A stretch of DNA of 64,000 nt, taken from assembly GCF_019175285.1 (NCBI RefSeq), contig NC_056529.1:1598231-1662230 (forward strand). The letters are read 5' to 3'. Every line of letters starts with the position of its first letter. Within the stretch, counting starts at the first letter, position 1. Origin of the DNA: Sceloporus undulatus. Its lineage: Eukaryota > Chordata > Lepidosauria > Squamata > Phrynosomatidae. Shown one piece after another: positions 16,800-25,391 of the stretch. The notes beneath the pieces are model-generated. The model did not search any database. It was not told the DNA's origin and saw only the letters and a list, made by a program, of their open reading frames with translations. Made by a program: the position numbers and the translations under genes.

Positions 16800-17350
16800 T
16801 TCCAAAAAAGTTGGGGGGAGACAACTTGCCTCCAGGCTGCTCTCTATGGGGAGGGGCCGGGGCTCTTTGGGCTTTTGTCCTGGGGGAGAAAGGCTGCGGC
16901 CCTGGTCCCATGCCCCCCTCCAGGCAGCGCTCAGAAAGAGTGCCTCTGGGCATGCGCAGAGCAAGGGGTCCCTCTGGAGCCGGAGGAAGGGGCCCGAAGG
17001 GTCCTCAAGGCGGAAGGGCGCCCCCAGCGGGGCCCCCGGGGGGGGGGGGGGGCTCATGGCTCCCTCCCTCGGGGCCCGATCCTGACCCCAAAGGCCTCCT
17101 CCTGCTCTTGGGCATCTGCCCCCCCAACCCCCCCTCTCTCGGGGCCCAGACCCACCAGAGAGGAAGAGGAAGAAGAGCGGCGCGCAGAACGGCCCCCCCG
17201 CGTCACGGCGGCCGAGTGACGTCACGAGGCTCCGTCCCGAGAGGGGAGGGGCCGGGAGGAGGCCCCACCCCCTCAGCGTCCCTCCCCAAAGAGCGCAGGG
17301 AGGGGCCTCTTCACGCGACACGTGTCTTGCTGCACGTGAGGAGGGCGCGA
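16800..17350 (-). promoter_or_regulatory. CpG-rich probable promoter of the SNRK-like gene
   Basis: A CpG-dense block upstream of the kinase exon. It holds a perfect cAMP-response element TGACGTCA at 17217-17224 and two E-boxes CACGTG at 17319-17324 and 17333-17338. The first, unseen, exon of the SNRK-like gene probably starts here. Long open frames in this block are a by-product of GC content. Confidence 0.5.
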
Positions 17351-18929
17351 GAGCGGCTTCTTCCTCCCGGCCTCCTTGTCCCTCTGGCCTTCCCTCCGAG
17401 CCCCCTTGGCCCAAAGGCCCCCACCGCCCCCAGGCCCCCTTCCTCATTCGGGCGCCCTTTGGCTGAGCCCTCCGAAGGGGTCCGGGACCCACTGCAGGAC
17501 ATCCCCCCCGCCCTCTGCCCCAGAGAGGAAGGAGTTTTTGGGGGGGGGGGGGTGGCCAGGAGGGCATGGCCAAATGCAAGCTAAAAGCACCCTCTCCTGC
17601 TCCAAAGGCAGGAGGTCTTGGTGTTGCCAATCTGGTGACTTTCACACCAAAATGGGTCCTTTTCAGAGCCTTTGGTGTGATTTTGGTGATTGGTTTTAAT
17701 GGTAATTTTGAGAGTTGAAATAAGGATTTGCTGAGATATGGGGGGGATTTGGTGAGTTTTGGCCAAACGTTTGGGGAATTATCTTCGAGGCTTCTTGGCA
17801 ACACTGCAAAGGAGGGCTGGCCCCACAGAGAGTGACTCTCCCTCCCTCCCTCTCTCTCTCTCAGGGGCCCATTGCCTGCCTCTTCTCCAAAGGGCCTGGC
17901 GTGGCCTGGCTGTGACTGCCTGCCTTCTCCCAAATGATCTTTAGCGCTTTGAAAGCTGCCATGATGCCTCCTGCGCACTTGGCCTGGCCAAGAGAGGCAT
18001 GGCTCTGCTGGATTAAGCAGCGCAAGAGTGGGAGCACATGAAGATCCCCAGGGAAAGGCGGGAGAGCCCTCCCGAGGGAACTGCCCCCCAGCCTCCCCCC
18101 AAAGGCACACGCTCTGCCTCAGGAAAACAGGCCTTGTTGTTGACCAGGCCAGAGGCCCAGGGCTATTTAGGGCTCCTGGTTTCCTGGAAGTGGCCAGCGG
18201 AAGGCAGGGCATTTCATTTAGCCGCTGATTGAAGGCCGGGGGCAGAAGGTGGGCGAGGCGCTTCTCCTGCAGATTAAAAAGCTTTCAGAGGCACTCCTTT
18301 GGTAATAACTTCCCAGAAGCCTCTTTCCTCTGGGGCAGAGCGTGGGCCGCCGGACACGTCAGGGACACGGGCGAAGGGCGGCCTCCCTCCTGTGCCCCTC
18401 TGCCCCGCCTGCCGGGCGGATTGGGCCCAAGGGACCTGCCTTCCATGAGCGTCAAGGGCGCCAGAGTCGCTGGGCACGTGTCTCCAGGGCCCAAGGGGCT
18501 CACCTGGGACAGGCCTTTGTGTCTTCCATGTGATTTGCCCACACCAGGCCTTTTCTCTTTCAAGGTGGACACACAGGTCTCAGAGGATGCACAAGCAGCA
18601 CTGGCATAGAGGCAGAGCAACAACCGTGACAGAGCAAGGACCTTTGGAAATCTCTTTTGCTTGGCCATGGAAACTCATGGGAGGAGGACCTTGGAGAAGC
18701 CACACCGCTCCTAGGAAGGCAATGTGGCAAAGCCCCTCTGATCTGCTTCTGCCAAGGAAGTGCTGTCCAGGGAAGGAGACCCACAGCCTCCCCAGGCCAT
18801 CGGGTCCATTGCCCATAAGTTCTTCCTGAGCTTATGACCTGTTCTTTCCTTTCGGGACAGCAGAGAACAGGCCTCCTCCTCCTCTCTGGGGGCATGGAAA
18901 GAGGGAGGCCGCGTCCTGCCCCTCCACCT
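17351..18929. other. Intergenic, no gene seen
   Basis: Moderately GC-rich single-copy-looking DNA. No exon, RNA gene or clear repeat was recognised before the CR1 block. Confidence 0.5.
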
Positions 18930-19435
18930 TCGAATCCTAGAATTGGGCATTTGTCTCTCCTGAATTTCATGTTAATACTTTCTGCCCAGTTTAGCAAGGT
19001 CCCATCTTCCAATGGGCAGATAGTTTTGTATCCCCCAGTTTTGTATCACGCGCAAATTTGACAAGGGCTCTTTTCACCCCGTTCCTCTTGGCCATAAATA
19101 GAAATGGAGCTGGGGCAGAGGCCCCTCTGAAGCACTGCAAGCGGTGTTTTGCCAACTGAGTATGGACCCATCTGATGGTCTGCGAGTCAGTTAGGGGCCT
19201 TTTTCAAATGCTTTACAGAAAACTAGATCAATGACACCCACCGCGTCCCCACCATCTACTTAACCCGTGACCTGGTTTTTAAAAGGAGTTGACTATTTGT
19301 TTTGGAGGACGTGTTCTTGACAGACCCATGCTGGCTCCTCCAGACAACCGCATTGTTATCCAGAGATTGCAGAGAGGTTTCTGTCTAAGCCAGTCTATTA
19401 TTTTGCCAGACACTCTGACCAGTTTCGGGTGGATC
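18930..19435 (-). mobile_element. CR1 LINE ORF2 fragment (reverse transcriptase)
   Basis: Minus-strand reading follows the CR1 RT order: a DLVFCKAF block (compare DLDFSKAFD), then GPLPQLHFYLWP (compare GPVLFNIFINDL), then LVKFARDTKLGD (compare FADDTKLGG) and AESINMKF. It has many stops and shifts and is an old copy. The catalytic Asp pair is degraded. Confidence 0.75.
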
Positions 19436-19439
19436 AAGG

Positions 19440-20145
19440 GAAGGCATAGTGCCCCACTTGGAATAACCCTGCCTCCAGTTCTGGGCAAAACAATCCAAGA
19501 AGGCTGTTGACAAGCTGGAGGTGTCTGGAGCAGGGCTACTAAAATGGGGAAAGGTCTAGAACCCCCTGAAGGCTGTCTTAGGGGGCTGGCTATGTCTAGC
19601 TTGGGGAAGAGGAGGTTAAGGGGGAAGATTAACCATCCATTATGAAGCCAAGCCCTCCCTGCAGTCCATCTGCCTTGGTCCAGGCCTCGGAGGTAGAAAG
19701 GAACTGCTGGACCTCATCCCCATCCCCTTCTCCTTTTGTGTCATGTCTTTTTAGATTGTAAGCCTGAGGGCAGGGAACCGTCTAATTAAAAAGATTGTAT
19801 GTACAGCGCTGTGTAAATTTAAAGGGCTTCGTAAATAAAGGTTAATAATAATAATAAAGGGGGGGGGACATGGTGGCCATGCTGAAATACTTGAAGGGAT
19901 GCCACATGGAGGAGGGAGCGAGCTTCTTTTCTGCTGCTCCAGAGAACAGGACCCAATGGAGCAATGGAGGCAAGCGACAGGGCAAGAGATCCAGCTCCAC
20001 GTCAGGAGGCCCTTCTTCCCGGGGAGAAGGGCTGTTTGGGCGTGGAAGGCAAGGGGGCCTCCTCGGAGATCGTGGCGGAGGAGTCTCCTCCTCTGGCGGT
20101 TGTTTTAAAGAGTCGGGTGGACCCGATGGCCCTCGGGGTCTCCTC
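19440..20145 (+). mobile_element. CR1 LINE 3' part, split by an L2-like insertion
   Basis: The left part (CTGGGCAAAACAATCCAAGA, GTTGACAAGCTGGAGGTGTC, TAAAATGGGGAAAGGTCTAG, GCTTGGGGAAGAGGAGGTTA) and the right part (GCTGAAATACTTGAAGGGAT, GGAGCGAGCTTCTTTTCTGC) are consecutive pieces of the CR1 C-terminus. They are separated by 19641-19862. The end decays about 670 bases before the AGRP TATA box. Confidence 0.75.
19641..19862 (+). mobile_element. L2-type retroposon 3' end inserted in CR1
   Basis: It contains AGATTGTAAGCCTGAGGGCA followed by TACAGCGCTGTGTAAA and AATAAAGGTTAATAATAATA, resembling the 3' end of L2 LINEs. AAGGGGG occurs on both sides, a candidate target duplication. Confidence 0.65.
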
Positions 20146-20811
20146 TGAGCCTAGGCTGCTGGGATTCCAGGAGCCCCTCTCCCTCCTGGAAGAGGAGGAC
20201 AGTGCCGCGGGTCTCCAGAATTTTCCTCCCGGGCTCTGGGAGCCCGCAGGCCGGCCGGGGGGAAGGAAGGAAGGAGAGGGCGCCGCGGTCCAGGAGGGTC
20301 CCGCGCTTCCTCCTCTGCGGGGTGCTGCGCTTCTGGCCCGGTCCGTGGCACCTTTCCCCGGCAGGGCTCCCGCGAAGGGAAAGGTGCTCGGCGGCCCCTC
20401 GATGCCGCTGGCCTGGGAGCCCCGGGGCTTTTGGAGAGAGGGATGCCCCCCTCGCCTCCGGTTCCCAAAGGAAATCTACACATGCTTTGCGTTTCGTGGC
20501 CCTTTGTCTCGGCGCCTGGCTCTTTTCCTTCTGTGGCTTCTGGCTGAGAGAGAGCCCCCGACCAACAGGCCTTTCTTTCCCCAGAAAAGGTTCCCGAAGG
20601 GCTCGCGCCCCGCGTTTCCTGCCTTTTGTGGATGATGGGCGTTGTTGTGCGCTCCTTCCCAAGCGGGCGAAGGCGCTGCGGGGCCGCCTGCCTTCTTGCC
20701 CGCTCCCTCCCTCCCTCCCTCTTTCGGGGGTCCAGGGGAGCCCCCTCCCTCTCCCAGCCCGACTCGGGGGAGGAGGAGCCACGGGGCCGGAGGCTTAATT
20801 GGGGACAGCGA
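20146..20811. other. AGRP upstream region
   Basis: GC-rich sequence between the last CR1 remnant and the AGRP TATA box. I recognise no gene in it; cis-elements for AGRP are expected here but none was identified with confidence. Confidence 0.4.
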
Positions 20812-20818
20812 TATAAGG
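20812..20818 (+). promoter_or_regulatory. AGRP: TATA box of AGRP (TATAAGG)
   Basis: GATATAAGGCC lies just before a predicted short non-coding first exon that ends at a CAG/GTAGAG donor (20880/20881). Spacing suggests transcription starts near 20840. Confidence 0.65.
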
Positions 20819-20839
20819 CCCGGGACTGGCCAGAGCCAC

Positions 20840-20880
20840 CGAGGAGGCGCCCTTCTCCCTGCCTGCCTTCCTTGGGCCAG
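20840..20880 (+). other. AGRP: Predicted non-coding exon 1 of AGRP
   Basis: The start is estimated from the TATA box and the end from the donor CAG/GTAGAG. It would splice to the acceptor at 21228-21229 (CCCACAG), 13 bases before the start codon. Mammalian AGRP also has a non-coding first exon. Confidence 0.5.
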
Positions 20881-21242
20881 GTAGAGCCACCGCCTGCCCA
20901 GCCGACCCAGGAGCACCGGGGGCCAGGGGAGGCCGGCGTCCCTCCCTCCGGCAGTCGGTCCTTCGGTCCAAAAGTCAGGGAGGGTCTCCCGGGAGAGGAC
21001 GCCCGGCGGAGGGTCTCCAGCCCAGGAGGCGCCCAGCGGCAGCCCCTCTGAGGCCGAGAGAGTGTGACTTGCCCCAGGGCACCCGCTGGGCTCCTTTCCC
21101 TGGCCGAAGAGAGCGGGGGATGGGCCCGTCTCTCCCAGAAGGGCCCCGTCTGCCCGAGGTTGGGGCTCCGGGGGCGTCCTAGGGCCCCTTCCTTCCTTCC
21201 GACCCTCCCTCTCTCCCCATTGCCCACAGGACGACGAGGACG

Positions 21243-22146
21243 ATGCCGAGGACGACGGGGATGCGGCTGCCGCTGCTCTTGGCTCTGCTGCTCTTTGCCC
21301 CGCCGCCGCCGTCGTTCCCGGGGCTCCTCCTCCTCGCCGCCGCCTCGGGCTCCCCTCCCACCCGCCTCGGGCCCCCGGAGCAGCCGCCCCGCCGCTCGCT
21401 TCTGGAGGAGGAGGACGCGGCGGGAGGAAGGGGGTTCCCTCCGCAGGTGGCCAAGGAGGCCGCCAAGGGTCAGTCCAGGGAGCCCAGGGAGGGGCGGGAG
21501 GAAGGAAGGAAGGAAGGGCGGGGAGAGGCCGGGGCTCCCTCCTCCGGAGGAAGGGCCCTTGCTTCTCTCGCCCGCTGAACGGGACGGAGGAGGAGGAGGA
21601 GGGAAGGCAGGCAGGCCAAGGCCGGGGAGGTGTGTCTGCCTTTCCCCCCGCAACCCTCCGCTTTCTCCGCAGATTTGGAGCGGGTGCCCGGGGAGATGCC
21701 TTCTGCGCCGGAGGAGGTGCTTCCGAGAAGAGCCTGGGCGGGGGAGCCCCAGGTAGGCCGCCAGCTCTCTGCCCCGGAGGCTCCCTCGCGAGGTCCCCTG
21801 GGCTCCCAGGGCGCCTTCCTTCGGGGAGCCCTCCTCTCTCTCTCTCCCTCCCTCCCTGCCTCCCTCTCTCTCTTTCCAGGCGCTGCTGCTCCTCCTGCCG
21901 CCGCCTCCTCCGCCGTTCCTCCCCCGGGAAGGGCGCTCTCCGCCTCCGGGCCCGGCGTCTCTCCTTCCTCCTCCGCGGCGCTGCGTCCGCCTCCAGGAGT
22001 CTTGCGTGGGGCAGAGGCTGCCCTGCTGCGACCCCTGCGCCGCCTGCTACTGCCGCTTCTTCAACGCCAACTGCTTCTGCAAGCGCTTCGGGGCACCGGC
22101 CTCCTCGGCCTCCGCTGCCGCCGCCTTCCCCTGCGGAAGGAACTAG
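21243..22146 (+). CDS. AGRP: Agouti-related protein, complete, three coding exons
   Basis: AGRP is the secreted antagonist/inverse agonist of melanocortin receptors MC3R and MC4R that drives feeding. Coding exons are 21243-21468, 21673-21752 and 21880-22146, with phases matching at both GT-AG junctions, giving 190 aa. The start may be the Met at 21243 or the one at 21261, which directly begins the signal peptide MRLPLLLALLLF. The last exon encodes the inhibitor cystine knot with all ten Cys (first at residue 137): CVRLQESC, CCDPCAACYC, the receptor-binding RFF triplet, then NCFC and a final Cys three residues before the stop. Odd points: a Pro-rich spacer precedes the knot (PPPPPPFLP, RSPPPGPAS). 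The loop between Cys 9 and Cys 10 has 17 residues, Ala/Ser-rich, against 9 in human. The human REPR convertase site is not evident, though RR precedes the knot. Adjacency to ATP6V0D1 supports AGRP over ASIP. Confidence 0.93.
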
Positions 22147-22173
22147 GCCCGGCCAGCCTCCCCGGGCCCTGGC

Positions 22174-22179
22174 AGTAAA
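22174..22179 (+). terminator. AGRP: Variant poly(A) signal AGTAAA of AGRP
   Basis: GGCAGTAAAAGCC lies 28 bases after the stop codon and implies a very short 3' UTR, as in other AGRP genes. Confidence 0.6.
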
Positions 22180-22439
22180 AGCCCTTTCAGCCTCTCCTTG
22201 GGCGCCTCCGAGAGGTTTTGTGGGGGTCGAGGGTCGGGGTCACGGCGGAGGAAGGAGGGAGGGAGGGAGGGAGGGAAGCCCTGAAAACAGTTCCGGAGCA
22301 TTTAATGGCACGAGACGGAAGCTGAAAGAGGCCTCGGGACGAGGCCAGTGCCGCGGCGCAGGCCACACTCTCTCGGCCTCAAGCTCCGGCGCTCTCTTCC
22401 TCGCTTTCTCTCTCGCTGCCAATCCAAAGGCTCCTCCGA

Positions 22440-22666
22440 GCGGAAGCCGGAAGTGGCGCTGCTCTAGGCACCCGGAAGCCGAGGGGAGGTCCGCTCTAGG
22501 CGCCGGCGTCTATGGCTCCCTCCCTCCGCGCTCCCCGATTGGCCGAGCGGACGGAGGCGCCGCCGTCATGTGACCGTGGAGTCACGTGCCCCGCCCCCGC
22601 CGCTGCTGCTTCCCTCAGAGCTAGCCGCCGAGCGAAGGAAGGCAGCCTCTCCGTCTCGGTGCCAGG
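22440..22666 (+). promoter_or_regulatory. ATP6V0D1: ATP6V0D1 promoter with paired CLEAR-like E-boxes
   Basis: CpG-rich region between AGRP and the ATP6V0D1 start. Seen: an ETS-type CCGGAAGT near 22447 and an inverted CCAAT (ATTGG) near 22539. GTCATGTGAC at 22565-22574 and GTCACGTGCC at 22581-22590 each match the TFEB/TFE3 CLEAR consensus GTCACGTGAC at 9 of 10 bases. GC boxes follow. No TATA box is seen. V-ATPase genes are established CLEAR-network targets. Confidence 0.7.
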
Positions 22667-25350
22667 ATGCTGCTGTCGTGCTTCCCGGAGCTGTACTTCA
22701 ACGCGGACGGCGGGTACCTGGAGGGCCTGGTGCGGGGCTTCAAGGCCGGAGTCCTCAGCCAGGCCGACTACCTCAACCTGGTCCAGTGCGAGAGCCTCGA
22801 AGGTGGGGCCGAAGGAGGGAGGGAGAAGGGAAGGGCCTTTGCTTCGAGAGGGAGGGAGGGGCGTCCGCTTCGGCCAAGGGAAGGCAGGGCCCCGGCGGGG
22901 AGCATTTGGAAAGCGACGCAGGCTACGCAAGGGAAAGGCAAAATGCACGAGTGAACACACCGACACGCGTCGCGAAGAAGGCCAGGCTCGGCGCCACGAA
23001 ATGCGGGGAGGGCGAAGAGGCCATGCCCCGGGACTCCCCGGAGACCGAGGGAGGGAGCCCCAGGGAATCCCCTCCCTCCCCTGACGAAGTGCCGAAGGCC
23101 TGCCTCTCTCGGGGCCGCCAGCAGCAAAAGGGAGGCCGGCTTGAGGGGTCTCCCCTGGCCCCAGCCCCAAAGGCCCGCTCTGCTCCCCTGGGCAAGTCTC
23201 CCCTGTCCCTCCGTGGCTGCAGGGAGAGCCAGGGACAAAGGCCAGGGAGGGAGGGAGGGGGCCCAACAGCACGCCTTTTGCAGCTCTTCTGACTGAACAG
23301 GGGGATGGAGATTTGGGTAACGCAGAACCATGTAAAAGGAAGTTTTCTCCCATTGAGAGGAATGTCTAAGCTGTGAAGCCTCAGTGGTCCTTCCGATGGG
23401 AAGACGGGAGGCTGTTCCCGTAGCTGTGCTTTCAGCCCCAGGAGCCCATAGGGTCCTAGAGTGGGAAGAGACCCCAAGGAGGGCCCTGATCCAGTCCAAC
23501 CCCCTTCTTCTGCCATGCAGGAACTCTCAATCAACCCCCACGTGACAGAGGGCCATCCAGCCCCTGTTTAAAGGCCTCCAAGGAAGGAGACTACCCTCGC
23601 AGGCCCAGGCTACTCCCAAGGGGCTCTGGGGCAATGTCTGGATGGGCCTGGTCTGGTGCTGCCGGCCTGCGCTTGGCTTTGCTCCTGGCTCTGCTCCAGA
23701 GGCTTCCCCTGTTGCTTGCCAGGTTGCCTCACAGCTTTCTCTGGGGGTGGAGGGGGTCCTTGGTCAGTGCTAATGGCATCTGTACATGGATCAAGAACAG
23801 TTTGTGGGAGGAAATGCTCAGCGCTGAGAGGAAGGTGGGGTGTGAATGGGGCAAATAACTGTCTTGTGTAAGGGCAAAGCTTCCCAAGGACTGGGCATAA
23901 AGGGCCCTGTGGGGCAGCGGTGGGGAGCCTTAGGTCCTCCCCACTGGAATGCCCTTCCCAGCTAAACCTTTATGTCCTTGCAGTAGGGCAGAGGATGGTT
24001 GGCACACCATGTTGGATCGTGAGAACTAGGCCCATAACGAACCCTTTGGAAGGAGTGGGTGGAATTACTGTGAATGAACCAGTTTTATTGAAGCAGACCC
24101 CTTCCCCCTTCATAAAACCACTTCAGAAACCCCTGTTGCCTGGACAGCTATGCACCCTCCTCTGCTTGCCTTGGACTAGTGTCTGTGGGACCCCCCTCTT
24201 TATCTGCGGGCTGCTCTGCTGCAGTTTCTCCCTCCTGTCGTGAGATGGCACCCCAGGCATGACGCTTGCCTTCCGCCTGTGTCTCCTGATAAGCCAGGAG
24301 GGAAGGAAGCCTTTCCTCTCTGGCCAGCCTGCCTCTAACAAGGCAGACCGTGGGTCTGCCTTCACCCTGGACCTTGGGGCCTGAATTAAGTGGGGGGGGG
24401 GGCTTGGTGAGCTTGGGTCCTGTCAGCCGGTGAGTTTGCAAAGGCCTCTTGGTTGAGCTGCTTGGCTCACGTCTGCTGCTGGCTTATGGAGTGGATAATA
24501 GTGATGAAAACTCAGTGTTTTAGGGAAAGCACTAAACAAAGTGTTGCTTTGGTCCTACTTTACACCGTTATGCATTAGTCTTCTTTTTCAGGAAACCCTT
24601 TTAGGTAAAATTGGCTCCAAGCGTTCATAGGGAGATGTGTGGAAAAGGATCGAATGTGAGGAACTCGAGTCCTTGAGAGAATATTTCACATTTTCATAAT
24701 TGTTGCATCAAGACTTCTTTGAGACTGAACCTTCAAGTTCCCTCTTAATAAACCAATAAGTTGATAACTCCATTCTAAAAGTCTTGGGTGTGATGCTGTG
24801 TGTGTGCTTGCTGTAGCTTGTTATTTGCAAAAACTTTGCCTCAGGGCTCCTATAGTACCCTAAAGGGCTGACACATTATTCATCATCATCAGGGTTTTTT
24901 GGGCCTTCCTTGCTTCAGGTGTTGTTGGCGAGAGCACTGGGTTTTACTACAGCTGGCATGCCTCTTCTCTTTCAGAATAGCCTGTCATTTACTTGAGGGC
25001 TTGGGCAGCCTGCGCCTGCTGCATTGGAGGCCTGTTACAGACTGCCAAAATAAAGCTGCTTCGGGTCTCTTTGGAGGTATGCTGTTTAAATGATGCATGC
25101 ATCCTAAGAATCCAGAAGCTGCACCAAAGCTGCACTCTAGTGCTTAGGAATGGAGTGTGGCTTTGGCACAACCTCTGGACTCTTAGGACCCATGCATCAC
25201 TTAAATAGCATAACTCCAAAGAGACCCGAAGCAGCTTTATTTTGGCAGTCTGTAACAGGCCGGAGTCTTCTTATGCCTGCAGGACGAGAGCCACATCTCT
25301 AGCATCCAGTGCTCTTACACTGAGAGTCTCACAAGCCAGTTAGGAAAGCA

Positions 25351-25391
<41 letters not shown>

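Noticed and set aside
16758-18212. 484-codon open frame on the minus strand
   Set aside because: It lies in GC- and C-rich DNA where stops are rare, has low-complexity Pro/Gly/Arg content, and overlaps the promoter island.
20151-21653. 500-codon open frame on the minus strand
   Set aside because: It is antisense to AGRP exons in a GC-rich island, is low complexity and shows no known domain.
21880-22146. Gene as ASIP (agouti signalling protein)
   Set aside because: The CDPCAACYCRFFNA motif and the position beside ATP6V0D1 fit AGRP; ASIP is on another chromosome in amniotes.
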